From NCBI RefSeq assembly GCF_900016645.1, contig NZ_CDGJ01000095.1: a DNA stretch of 53,183 nucleotides; one strand, 5' to 3'. A program made the position numbers and the translations under genes. Source of the stretch: Acididesulfobacillus acetoxydans (GTDB taxonomy: Bacteria; Bacillota; Desulfitobacteriia; Desulfitobacteriales; Desulfitobacteriaceae). The notes under the pieces are model-generated. The model did no database searches, was not told the DNA's origin, and was given only the letters and a program-made list of their open reading frames with translations. Shown here piece by piece: positions 41,119 to 49,629 of the stretch. The number at the start of each line of letters is the position of its first letter. The first letter of the stretch is position 1.

Positions 41119-41685
41119 TCAGGGACGGTTTCCGTGAATCAAAGCAAAACCTTCCGCCCGAGTGACCTCACTGCTCTTGAAGATCCCGCGTACAGCGGAT
41201 GTCAGTGTCTTCGAGCCGGGTTTTTTCACGCCGCGCATGGTCATGCACATGTGTTCGGCTTCAATGACCACCAACACCCCGCGCGGCTCCAACATCTTCA
41301 TAATAGAGTCCGCTATCTGGGAAGTCAACCGTTCTTGCAACTGCGGGCGCTTGGAATACCCCTCAACCACCCTCGCCAATTTGGAAAGTCCGGTAATCTT
41401 GCCTTTGCGCGGAATGTAAGCCACATGCGCAAAACCGTAAAACGGAATTAAATGATGTTCGCACATAGAGTAAAGCGGAATATCTTTGACAATCACCATC
41501 TCTTCATGATCCTCGGAAAATTGCACTTTCAGGTGTTCACTGGGATCCTCGTGCAATCCCGAGAAAACTTCCTCGTACATTCGGGCCACTCGTTTGGGTG
41601 TATCCACCAGTCCTTCCCGGTCCGGATCCTCGCCAATCCCTTCCAAAATCATCCGCACCGCTTCCTCAATCTTTGCCATATCCAT
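41119..41685 (-). CDS. folE: GTP cyclohydrolase I
   Basis: The 188-residue enzyme opens GTP to 7,8-dihydroneopterin triphosphate, the first step of folate synthesis. It has EDPDREGLVDTPKRVARMYEE, the zinc and active-site stretch YSMCEHHLIPFYGFAHVAYI, GLSKLARVVEGYSKRPQLQE and EAEHMCMTMRGVKKPGS with the third zinc cysteine. ATG 41685 follows GGGAGATG. Length and motifs fit type IA. It stands as a single gene after a region with no visible promoter of high quality. Confidence 0.95.
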   Translation of the reverse strand: MDMAKIEEAVRMILEGIGEDPDREGLVDTPKRVARMYEEVFSGLHEDPSEHLKVQFSEDHEEMVIVKDIPLYSMCEHHLIPFYGFAHVAYIPRKGKITGLSKLARVVEGYSKRPQLQERLTSQIADSIMKMLEPRGVLVVIEAEHMCMTMRGVKKPGSKTLTSAVRGIFKSSEVTRAEGFALIHGNRP

Positions 41686-41895
41686 GTTGTCAACATCTCC
41701 CTTTTTTCTGCCCTTTTCTCTCCGAGACCCCGCCGCGTACGCCCCCAACGGCCGGACGGCTGACGGCAGACGGAGCCCGGTCGGCTATATCCACTCAGTG
41801 ATAAATTGTTACATTTTAGATTCCATTCTAACATTTTTGGCCCCAAAAGCAAACTGCCTTTGACGCCGCGCGCCACTTGGGCGACCGGTTGCCTC
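41686..41895. other. folE upstream gap
   Basis: A weak minus-strand promoter candidate (TTGCTT - 16 bases - TAGAAT near 41,825-41,855) is the only feature noticed. Confidence 0.35.
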
Positions 41896-41920
41896 AAAAA
41901 AAGAGCGCCTCGCCGCGCTC
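41896..41920 (-). terminator. Terminator downstream of the TPR gene
   Basis: Minus-strand stem GAGCGC / GCGCTC with a 6-base loop followed by seven T residues, about 90 bp beyond the TPR stop. Confidence 0.8.
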
Positions 41921-42007
41921 CCGTGAAATCTTTTTATATGAAATGTTAAAATGAAGTCAAAATGTAAATAATAGCAAATCGTGCGCCCTGTGAAACGCAA
42001 CTTTTTG

Positions 42008-43168
42008 TTAGGCAAGCTTCAGTGCTTTGTTGAAACAGTCAATCGCTAATTCCGGCTCGGCGATCTCATCATAAATATTCCCCAGGAGTGCCCAAGCATC
42101 CGAATGATCCGGATCGATTTCCAGCAACTGTTGGATGATCTCAATTGCTCCATTCCATTCGCCTTTGCTTGCCAGACACACACTCAAATTATAGAGAATG
42201 AGCGGGTGCTGCGGAGTGAGGCTGAGCGCGGCCTGATAATACTCCTGCGCCTTGCGGGTCCGGCCCAGATGTACCATGATATAGGCCAGATTATTGAGAA
42301 GGATAGCATCATTCGGGAAAATGCTATGGGCCCGTTCCAAGAGCCTGAGTGCTTCATTGGACCGACCCTGATTCTGATAGATGGCGGCCAGATTGCAGAG
42401 ACTGTCATAATGATCCGGCTCGTGTTTTAGGGTCTTCTCATAATAGCGTGTTCCTTTTTCAATTTCATCCAATTGGACATAGCAATAAGCGGTGCGGGCC
42501 ATGATTTCCGGGTCGGCACAGTAGCGTAAAGCTTGCTTGTAGGAAAAGCACGCCTCCCTGATCTGCCCGAGTTCTAAATGCATTTCCGCTTTCATTTCCC
42601 AATACCCGACCTTACGCGGCTGAAGTTGACAAGCGCCGGAAAAACAACGCAGGGCCTCGGCGTACTCCCCGTTGTAAGAATATATCGTACCGAGGCGGAA
42701 GACTGTCTCCGCCTGTTTGGGGTCCGCACGCAACGATTTGTCCAGCGCTTCCGCCGCCAATCTCCATTCTCCCTGTTCCAACTGACAGTCCGCTAAAGTA
42801 CTCCAGTAGGCGGCTTTTTCGGGACAAACCTCCAGCGCTTCTTCAATGGCCTCTTTCGCCTCCTGCACCAATCCCAGGCCGAGGCAGCTTCTCGCCAATT
42901 GGTATTTGATTTCACCCAGGTCCCCTCCGGGCTTCTCGACAAGCTTTTCCAGATACTCTTTTGCTTCAACGTACACCCGGGCCTTAATCAGTTTTTCTAC
43001 AATTTGAAACTGCGGCCGGGGCAAATCCGACCTCAGCAGTTCTACCCAAACCTCTATCGCTTCATCGTTCTTGCCGCGCAAAGACAGAACATTGGCTTTG
43101 AACTCACGCCAGAAAACAGGCACTTGCCTGCGTTCGTCACCGGTTTTTGAGACCAAAGGATGGGACAT
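42008..43168 (-). CDS. Tetratricopeptide-repeat protein
   Basis: A 386-residue protein made almost wholly of about ten TPR units, each of about 34 residues with the W/G/A/P pattern (for example YWSTLADCQLEQGEWRLAAE, TVFRLGTIYSYNGEYAEALR, ILLNNLAYIMVHLGRTRKAQ, DAWALLGNIYDEIAEPELAI). No signal peptide or enzymatic domain is seen, so a cytosolic scaffold or adaptor is likely. AAGGAGGAAGG precedes the ATG. The partner is unknown. Confidence 0.9.
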   Translation of the reverse strand: MSHPLVSKTGDERRQVPVFWREFKANVLSLRGKNDEAIEVWVELLRSDLPRPQFQIVEKLIKARVYVEAKEYLEKLVEKPGGDLGEIKYQLARSCLGLGLVQEAKEAIEEALEVCPEKAAYWSTLADCQLEQGEWRLAAEALDKSLRADPKQAETVFRLGTIYSYNGEYAEALRCFSGACQLQPRKVGYWEMKAEMHLELGQIREACFSYKQALRYCADPEIMARTAYCYVQLDEIEKGTRYYEKTLKHEPDHYDSLCNLAAIYQNQGRSNEALRLLERAHSIFPNDAILLNNLAYIMVHLGRTRKAQEYYQAALSLTPQHPLILYNLSVCLASKGEWNGAIEIIQQLLEIDPDHSDAWALLGNIYDEIAEPELAIDCFNKALKLA

Positions 43169-43497
43169 GGCTCCTTCCTCCTTACATTTTCTTCCATGTC
43201 CCTAATTCGTGGCCCCCTACCGAATATCCTCCTTATTTTTAAAAAACCGTACGCCAACTTTCGGCTTCAAGCGGCAGCCCGCTCGCGTTTCCGCTTAAAT
43301 ATCCCCGGTTGTGCTCAGCCTCCGCCATATTTCAATCCGATATTTCAGTATTCTCTCTTGACCCGGTTACAGCAACGTGTCCGAAAGCACCTTTTTTAAC
43401 ATGGCTAAACGGCGGCAGATATAAGGAACATTCTCTGCACTCTTTCCCCCGCTATGATTACAGTCCGTACCCCGCTCAGGCCCGGACGCCCGATCGC
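43169..43497. other. Gap, nothing recognised
   Basis: About 330 bp between the Fur-family and TPR genes; no gene, clear terminator or promoter identified. Confidence 0.5.
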
Positions 43498-43968
43498 TCA
43501 AACATCCCGCTTCAATTCTTCCTGGCACTTGCTGCAATAGCCATAGAATTTCAAGACATGGTCCACGACTTTGAACTTATTGCGTTTCGCAATCATCGTT
43601 TCCAAGGATTCCAAAAGGTCATCATCAAATTCCGATACACTCCCGCATCGCAGACAAATCAAGTGATGGTGGTGATGCTCATCCCGCCGGCTGAATTCAT
43701 AACGGCTGCGTCCGTCACCGAAATCGTTTTTCTGCAAAATGCCCAGATCAGCCAGAATATCTAAGGTGCGATAAATCGTTGCCAAGCCGATGTCCGGATA
43801 ATGCGGCTTTACCAGTTGATAGATCTCTTCGGCACTCAAATGCCCGCTGCCCTGTTCCAGAAAGATTTTGAGAATAGTTTGACGTTGAGGGGTCAACTTA
43901 TAAGCGTGATTGCGCAACTGGTTACAAACATCGGCAAACGCATCCGTTTCCTGAGACCTCTCCGACAT
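43498..43968 (-). CDS. Fur-family metal/peroxide-responsive regulator
   Basis: A 156-residue regulator with N-terminal winged helix (YKLTPQRQTILKIFLEQG; HLSAEEIYQLVKPHYPDIGL; ATIYRTLDILADLGIL) and a C-terminal dimerisation and metal domain (RRDEHHHHHLICLRCGSVSE with one CxxC; CSKCQEE with the second). The structural zinc site is complete. Fur, PerR and Zur types cannot be separated with confidence; the histidine-rich stretch fits Fur or PerR. Start ATG follows GAGGAGGGGG. Confidence 0.9.
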   Translation of the reverse strand: MSERSQETDAFADVCNQLRNHAYKLTPQRQTILKIFLEQGSGHLSAEEIYQLVKPHYPDIGLATIYRTLDILADLGILQKNDFGDGRSRYEFSRRDEHHHHHLICLRCGSVSEFDDDLLESLETMIAKRNKFKVVDHVLKFYGYCSKCQEELKRDV

Positions 43969-44033
43969 ACGGCAACCCCCTCCTCAATCACCCAACCTAT
44001 TCCCGCGGACACCGTCAGCGAATCTCACATTTT

Positions 44034-44061
44034 ATTATAAGCGAAACATGCCAATTTGCAA
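44034..44061 (-). promoter_or_regulatory. Promoter of the Fur-family gene
   Basis: Minus strand TTGCAA (44,056-44,061), 16 bases, TATAAT (44,034-44,039). The -10 lies in TTATAATAAAAT, which contains a half of a Fur/PerR-type box, so autoregulation is possible. Confidence 0.5.
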
Positions 44062-44150
44062 ACACAGCAAACCGGGGTGAATTTTACGCCCGATCCGATC
44101 GGCTACGTTTCTGTAATCGCTCCGACAGAGCCCTCAGCGTTGTCGACCTT

Positions 44151-44249
44151 CCAGTGCCGCTCTTCCGTCGTGCCGTCGATCCTCCAGTGCCGCTCTTCCA
44201 TCGTGCCGTTCACCATCCGGTGCCGCTCTCCCCTCAGCGCCGTTCCAGC
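44151..44249. repeat. 33-bp tandem repeat, three copies
   Basis: Units start CCAGTGCCGCTCTTCC at 44,151 and 44,184 and a degenerate CCGGTGCCGCTCTCCC at 44,217. The last unit overlaps the 3' end of the methyltransferase gene (stop at 44,234). Confidence 0.85.
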
Positions 44250-45511
44250 ACCTCAAAAATTCCGAATTTCAGGTAGTCGGTTTCCGGGCTGCCCACCAGA
44301 ACGGGATGATCCAAGCCCGCCCGGCGAAATTCCACCAACCGGAGAACTTTCTTGGCATCGACCGCCGCGTCTTGCACGAGACTGAGAAATTTCTCCGCGC
44401 TGAGGTGGTATGAACAAGAGGCACTGACCAGTATTCCACCGGGGCGAAGAAGTTTCATTCCCTGAAGATTGATCTCTTTATAGCCGCGCACCGCTCCCGG
44501 CAGAGCTTGGCGGTTCTTGGCGAAGGCCGGCGGATCGAGTATAACAACATCCCACTTGCGCCCAGCCTCCACTTGCTGGCGGAGATAATCAAATACGTTC
44601 TCACATACAAACTCCGTCCTGTGCAAGAAACCATTGGTCAAGGCATTTTCCCTGGCGGTCTTAAGCGCTTTTTCCGAGATATCCACGCAGGTCACCCTCT
44701 TGGCCCCGTACAGACAGGCATGGAGCATAAATCCGCCGGTGTGAGAAAAACAATCCAGGACCTCCGCTCCGTCCCAAAACGGATTTTTGACAGGTCTTCC
44801 TTTGGCATCAACCGCTTGCCCGTCCGCCTCCACTGTAATTCCGCGCTTGTGTCCCCATTCGGTCATAAATGGCTGCAAGCGGGTCCGGTTCTCCCTTTGG
44901 TCAAAGAAGTAGCCCGTTTTTTGCCCTTCGGCAACATCCACGGCGATCCGCAGGGAATTCTCCTCGATAATGAGCGTCGTTTCGAACTCCTGCCCAATAA
45001 AGCCGCTGCGTTCTTCCAACCCTTCCAGCCGCCGCACCGGAACGTCATCCCGTTCGTAGATTCCCTTGGGATCAAATACTTTTCGCAGGGCCGCGAAAAT
45101 CCAGAGCCTGCGCCGATCCATACCGGCGGCGAGAATTTGTACAACCAACACGTTTTCATATTTATCCACGATTAAGCCGGGCAGAAAATCAGCTTCTCCG
45201 TAGACCACCCGACAGGACCGTATCCCCGGCAGCAGCCGCTTCCGCCGTTCCCAGGCCGCTTGGATTCTTCGTTCAAACCACTCCTGATCTACGACACTCT
45301 CTTCACGGTAGTCGACAACTCTTACCGCAATTTGCGAGTGCGGATTATAGAAACCTCGGGCTAAAAAATGCCCTTCGTGGTTTACGATTTGTACCAGGTC
45401 ATCCTTCTCTTCAAGCGCCTCCATCCGTTCGATCTCGCTTTTGTAGACCCAGGGATGCCCTTGTTCCAATCTCTTCTTTCGGTCTCTCTTTAAGTAAACT
45501 TTACCCGGCAT
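44234..45511 (-). CDS. rlmI: RlmI-like class I SAM-dependent rRNA methyltransferase
   Basis: A 425-residue protein of the RlmI family, which makes m5C in 23S rRNA. N-terminal PUA domain (KKRLEQGHPWVYKSEIERME; GHFLARGFYNPHSQIAVRVV), then a central domain and a Rossmann methyltransferase with VLDCFSHTGGFMLHACLYGA (SAM site), VTCVDISEKALKTAREN and DVVILDPPAFAKNRQALPG. ATG 45511 follows GGAGGT with good spacing. The exact rRNA position is assumed from the family name only. Confidence 0.88.
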   Translation of the reverse strand: MPGKVYLKRDRKKRLEQGHPWVYKSEIERMEALEEKDDLVQIVNHEGHFLARGFYNPHSQIAVRVVDYREESVVDQEWFERRIQAAWERRKRLLPGIRSCRVVYGEADFLPGLIVDKYENVLVVQILAAGMDRRRLWIFAALRKVFDPKGIYERDDVPVRRLEGLEERSGFIGQEFETTLIIEENSLRIAVDVAEGQKTGYFFDQRENRTRLQPFMTEWGHKRGITVEADGQAVDAKGRPVKNPFWDGAEVLDCFSHTGGFMLHACLYGAKRVTCVDISEKALKTARENALTNGFLHRTEFVCENVFDYLRQQVEAGRKWDVVILDPPAFAKNRQALPGAVRGYKEINLQGMKLLRPGGILVSASCSYHLSAEKFLSLVQDAAVDAKKVLRLVEFRRAGLDHPVLVGSPETDYLKFGIFEVLERR

Positions 45512-45589
45512 ACGAACCTCCGCTCTGCCCAAACAGGCCAAAATCTCTGTCCCTGACTATACCACACCTCCACCAAAAACGCACACCCA

Positions 45590-45924
45590 GACAGAGCAGG
45601 GGGCAAAGAAAACCCGGCTTGTGCCAAGCGTCAGCGCAGGCAGATTTCCGAGGTTGCACTTGTCCCACCCACGCCCCGGAGCAGGGACAAAGAAAACCCG
45701 GCTTGTGCCAAGCGTCAGCGCAGGCAGATTTCCGAGGTTGCACTTGTCCCACCCACGCCCCAGAGCAGGGGCAAAGAAAACCCGGCTTGTGCCAAGCGTC
45801 AGCGCAGGCAAAAGCCGAGGTTGCACTTGTCCCACCCACGCCCCAGAGCAGGGGCAAAGAAAACCCGGCTTGTGCCAAGCGTCAGCGCAGGCAGATTTCC
45901 GAGGTTGCACTTGTCCCCGAGACC
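45590..45924. repeat. 84-bp tandem repeat, four copies
   Basis: Four near-identical units (start points about 45,590, 45,674, 45,758 and 45,841; the third is 83 bp) containing AAAGAAAACCCGGCTTGTGC and CAGCGCAGGCAGATTTCCGA. Because 84 is divisible by three, long open frames cross it on both strands, but none has a ribosome binding site or family text, so it is treated as non-coding. Confidence 0.92.
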
Positions 45925-45925
45925 G

Positions 45926-46087
45926 CTACCAGCGTCGGTATCCACCATATGGGTAGGGATAGGGATAAGGGTAGGCATAGGGCGGGGGGGGATAGGCGTA
46001 AGGATAAGGGTGCAGAGAAGCGCCATAGATAGTACCCAAACCGAACCCGAAGAGACCGGCCCCCAAAGGCAGCAAGGCGAAAGCCAT
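45926..46087 (-). CDS. Short Tyr/Pro-rich protein
   Basis: A 53-residue product: a hydrophobic N-terminal half (FALLPLGAGLFGFGLGTIYG) followed by a tail of YP pairs (HPYPYAYPPPPYAYPYPYPY) ending GGYRRW. AGGAGGAATTC sits 6 bp before the ATG, a strong sign of translation. Tyr/Pro-rich membrane-anchored small proteins of this kind occur in spore-formers, sometimes as coat or envelope components; that role is inference. Confidence 0.75.
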   Translation of the reverse strand: MAFALLPLGAGLFGFGLGTIYGASLHPYPYAYPPPPYAYPYPYPYPYGGYRRW

Positions 46088-46432
46088 AAGAATTCCTCCT
46101 CTCTCTCGCACTTATTCCACTGTATTATATGGCAGAATAATCCACTTGGTCCATTTTCGCCTTTTAACATAACTTTCCCGGTGGACTTAGTAGGGCGATA
46201 TGATGGCGATACAGTAAACCAAGAGGTCGTAATGGCATTTTGGGCATCAGGTCAACCGGACTCGCACTGCGGAACACGACGAACCCGAAAGGCAAGCGGC
46301 ATCCTCTGCTCCACTTATCCGAAGTGACCGGAAAGAGGAAAAGCCATGCCTTGGTATGTCCAAGACTTGGCTTTTCCATCAGGGGCTTCACCTTGGCCGG
46401 GTGCAGTTCGACACAGCTCATGTGACCCCGTG
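46088..46432. other. Gap, no gene seen
   Basis: No frame reads as a credible protein. An AT-rich block near 46,120-46,140 may contain the promoter of the YP-rich gene. Repeats begin at its right end. Confidence 0.45.
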
Positions 46433-46540
46433 AGACTCGCCGCAGCCCTCTGCCACTCAGCCAACCCCTCAAGACTCGGCGCAGCTCCGTGCCACTCAGC
46501 CAACCCGCAAGACCCGGCGCGGCTCCGTGCCGCGCCCTTA
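46433..46540. repeat. 38-39-bp tandem repeat, three copies
   Basis: Units starting AGACTCGCCGCAGC (46,433), AGACTCGGCGCAGC (46,472) and AGACCCGGCGCGGC (46,510) with the shared word TGCCACTCAGCCAACCC. It reaches the stop codon side of the UPF0180 gene. Confidence 0.82.
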
Positions 46541-46542
46541 CC

Positions 46543-46788
46543 TCATTCCCCTAAACGGTCTCGCAAAACGTCCACGACTTCCTCGGCGCTTCGTCCGGCC
46601 GCGTTAATGACAGGAACTTTAAAGTTGTTGGCATCTTGACCTAAAACACCGGCCCCGTCTCCTTTCACCACCACGGCCCGCACATTCTCAAGGGTCTGCC
46701 CGTCAAGGGACGAAGTTTGAAAGCCCGCGGCCTGAAGGGCTTCGCTAATGTTGGTTAACCCTTCTTCCACCGCTATTTTTTTATACAT
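46543..46788 (-). CDS. UPF0180 (YkuS-like) protein
   Basis: An 81-residue protein: KKIAVEEGLTNISEALQAAG, VVVKGDGAGVLGQDANNFKV and PVINAAGRSAEEVVDVLRDR, the layout of the firmicute UPF0180 family (B. subtilis YkuS). Function unknown. GGAGGAGG lies about 10 bp before the ATG. Confidence 0.88.
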   Translation of the reverse strand: MYKKIAVEEGLTNISEALQAAGFQTSSLDGQTLENVRAVVVKGDGAGVLGQDANNFKVPVINAAGRSAEEVVDVLRDRLGE

Positions 46789-47010
46789 GTTCCGTTACCT
46801 CCTCCGAACCATCTGCGACAAACGTATCTCCAGAAATATCTTCTGCGTTTCTTACCTTCCGTATGCTAGAGAGTTTTGCCACCTCAAGCTGATTTCCGCA
46901 AAAGCAATTATTCTTTGTTCTCTTCTTTACGTCTTTGTTCTCTTCTTTACGAATGCATGAACAGGCGGCCGGCCGCTTGAGAAAAGAGTGCCTGCCTAAA
47001 ACCCCAGCGT

Positions 47011-47100
47011 CTTGCCTAGCTAAAACTCCGGCGTCTTGCCTAGCTAGAACTCCAGAGTCTTGCCTAGCTAGAACTCCTTGCCTAGCTAGAACTCCAGAGT
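47011..47100. repeat. 24-bp tandem repeat, about four copies
   Basis: CTTGCCTAGCTAGAACTCCA followed by GAGT, at 47,011, 47,035, 47,059 (truncated to 18) and 47,077. The array runs into the last codons and stop of the M28 peptidase gene. Confidence 0.9.
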
Positions 47101-49410
47101 CCTCAAGTAAACCGCCTGATAATCGACTGACAAATTCTTGGCCGCAATGCGGAAACTCTGCTCAGGGTCGGGAAAAGTCGCCTCCACCGTGCATTTTAAC
47201 GTACTCTCCGCTTGCAGGGACATTTTTACCAGGTTGCGCTGAGGCGGAGTTCGTTCCAAAAGGAGAGCGTAGTCTCCTTGAGGGCTGCGCTTCCCGACGA
47301 GCTGAACTTTACGCGGCAATTTGGACAGGGGCAGAAATTCGTCCATGGCCGTAACTTTGAACGGGCGGCTGCTCTCCAATTTTATTTTGACCAGATACGG
47401 GTCACGCGCATACTTAAATCCTAAGGCTAAATCCACAGTTCTTTCCCCGGAACCCGGTTTATTCAAAACCTCGGCCGTCACCGCCATAGGGGCCTCCTGC
47501 CGCAGACCGGGCAATACTACGCGTTTTTTCTGTGCCACGCGCAGTTCCCTGGCTAAATCAGCGGGCAAATTGTCCGGGGAGAGGAGCACCAACTGCCCCG
47601 GTTGGTCACCCCGCCACTCCTCGCGCACAGTCAGCTTCTGTGGAAACTCAGCCGTGTAGCTGGGCACCAATCCCAACAGAAGGACGGTTAGCGCACTGAA
47701 CAGAAGGGCCGGGCGCTTTAAACCCATCAAGCGGCGCCGCCACACCTTGGGTTTGAAGGAAGCGACATGGAGCAGGGCCAAAACCAGGGGAATGATTAGG
47801 AGGGAATAGAGAACAATAAATAAGAGAGCATAGCTATGGAAAGTAGAATAGTACCCCTCCCACTGATTCGAATGAAACAACTCCCAATGAGAACGGTAGA
47901 AAAAATACGGTCCGAGGAAAGCGAGGATGAGGTTCGGCCACACCTTCTGGATACAGAGACATAAAAGCCAGAAGACGAAAGGAAAAGCAAGATCAATCCG
48001 GATAAAGGCCGCCAGCAGTCCGGCAATACCTACGGCACCCGCCGAGGTCAGCCAATACACGTCCGGCTCGCGCGGTAAGGGCACGCGCGTAAACAACCCC
48101 GTCAGAAACAAGAAAAGCCCGGCCGCTATCCCCAAACGGGCCAGCAGAAACCAACCCGGATAAGCGTACCACACCAACTCCTTCCTCTTGAGCACCTGCC
48201 ACAGGAGTTCGCCGGCACCGCTCGCCGCTACGAGGACCAGACTGGTCAGGCTAACGGCCCCCAGCAAAACCAGGTAATGTATCCATCTTCCCGGCAAGCC
48301 CTTTTTCAGGCAGCGGGCAAACCACAAACCGGCCAAGAGGAAGACCAAGAGGGAAAACAAGCGCAACCCCAGACTGGGCAAAATGAAGACATACGGCCCC
48401 AGCTGGAAAGTCAGGTAGAGTTCGTCCCAAGTCCTGGGACCCGTATGCTTCAAGCGCACCGACTGGGCCAGCGTCGCCACGAAATCGCCCACCTTTTGCA
48501 GTTCGGTCAGCGGAACCCGTTCTACACGGTCCTCCGGTCTATGGTAAAAACCGGGAGGACGTCCGGCCATTCCTATCCCCAGTGCCGGAATTCCGTGTTC
48601 CAAAAAAGAACTGAAGTCGCTGTTTCCCCCCTGAGGCGCATCCCGATTCATGATCAGCGCATCCCGGCTGAGATGAAAGGGAATTCCGCTTTTGCGGGCC
48701 AACTCCGTGATTTTCGCCACGAGTTCCGGCGGGGCCGACTTTTTCCCTGCGACGTCAATTTCCAACGGTGTCCCAACCATGTCTAAATTCAGCATCCAAT
48801 TAACGGCGGAAAGATCAGCCCGGGAAGCATAGTAGGACGAACCTACCAGGCCCGCTTCCTCCGCACCGAAAAAGATTAGTTCATAGGTTTCTTCATGGGG
48901 CGCTTTGGCCAGAACCCGGGCTAATTCCAATAAGACTCCCACCCCGGACGCGTTGTCCAAGGCCCCGGGGGCATTGACATCCGCCGAGTCGTAATGCGCC
49001 CCCAGCACCACTGTATCTGCCTTCGCGCCCGGCAATTCGGCAATAATGTTTTGGCTGTTAACCAGCTCGACCTTCGTTTGGCCCGTTGGCAGAGGGGAAT
49101 CGCGCACCACGACTTTACTGAACGGCTCGTCGTGCACCTTCCAGCCATTCTGTTCCAGATTATAGTAGATATATTGAGCGGCTTTCACTTCCGCCTTGCT
49201 GCCCGCCGGCCGCGGCCCAATTTTCTGCACGAGATACTTCATGTAATCTGCGGCCCGCTCCGCCGAAAAAGCAGGGGCCTGATCGGCCCGAGCCGGAACC
49301 GGTCGGAAGAGAAGAGACGCAGAACAAAACGTAAGCGACAGGGCAAGAAGAAGAATGACGGCCCGCCGCAGGCCGTGCAACTGTTCCAGACTTCGTCGCA
49401 TGGCGACCAA
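47086..49410 (-). CDS. M28-family metallopeptidase with C-terminal membrane domain
   Basis: A 774-residue protein. An N-terminal signal or anchor (AVILLLALSLTFCSASLLF) precedes an extracellular M28 zinc aminopeptidase domain (residues about 45-320) with the ligands in VVLGAHYDSADV, GALDNASGVGVLLELA, FFGAEEAGLVG, LNLDMVG and FYHRPED; the pair of glutamates includes the general base. Then come about eight membrane helices (about 340-570) and a C-terminal extracytoplasmic beta-rich part. The layout recalls ER metallopeptidase 1-like bacterial proteins. Substrate unknown. The last codons and stop lie within a 24-bp repeat, so the C-terminus may vary between strains. Confidence 0.88.
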   Translation of the reverse strand: MVAMRRSLEQLHGLRRAVILLLALSLTFCSASLLFRPVPARADQAPAFSAERAADYMKYLVQKIGPRPAGSKAEVKAAQYIYYNLEQNGWKVHDEPFSKVVVRDSPLPTGQTKVELVNSQNIIAELPGAKADTVVLGAHYDSADVNAPGALDNASGVGVLLELARVLAKAPHEETYELIFFGAEEAGLVGSSYYASRADLSAVNWMLNLDMVGTPLEIDVAGKKSAPPELVAKITELARKSGIPFHLSRDALIMNRDAPQGGNSDFSSFLEHGIPALGIGMAGRPPGFYHRPEDRVERVPLTELQKVGDFVATLAQSVRLKHTGPRTWDELYLTFQLGPYVFILPSLGLRLFSLLVFLLAGLWFARCLKKGLPGRWIHYLVLLGAVSLTSLVLVAASGAGELLWQVLKRKELVWYAYPGWFLLARLGIAAGLFLFLTGLFTRVPLPREPDVYWLTSAGAVGIAGLLAAFIRIDLAFPFVFWLLCLCIQKVWPNLILAFLGPYFFYRSHWELFHSNQWEGYYSTFHSYALLFIVLYSLLIIPLVLALLHVASFKPKVWRRRLMGLKRPALLFSALTVLLLGLVPSYTAEFPQKLTVREEWRGDQPGQLVLLSPDNLPADLARELRVAQKKRVVLPGLRQEAPMAVTAEVLNKPGSGERTVDLALGFKYARDPYLVKIKLESSRPFKVTAMDEFLPLSKLPRKVQLVGKRSPQGDYALLLERTPPQRNLVKMSLQAESTLKCTVEATFPDPEQSFRIAAKNLSVDYQAVYLRTLEF

Positions 49411-49565
49411 CCTTCCTCACGCCAACTCATTCTGCCAATTTTTATGACTTGAACGGGTTTTCTATGCCTGGAAGTTTCTTTTCCGCCGGATATCCGTGCT
49501 ATAATGACAAGGGAACAGCGTAACAGATGATACTGTGAATACCGCTGGTACCACTAGATGCTACC

Positions 49566-49606
49566 AATACTGCTAAATACTGCTAAATGCCGCTAAAACT
49601 GCTAAG
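49566..49606. repeat. About 10-bp tandem repeat upstream of the PLD-like gene
   Basis: AATACTGCTAA / ATACTGCTAA / ATGCCGCTAA / AACTGCTAAG, four degenerate units within the leader. Confidence 0.7.
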
Positions 49607-49629
49607 ACTACTGTAAGAGGGATACTAAG

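Noticed and set aside
45501..45910. Protein-coding ORFs on both strands across the 84-bp repeats
   Set aside because: Open frames are explained by a repeat unit divisible by three; no ribosome binding site or recognisable domain.
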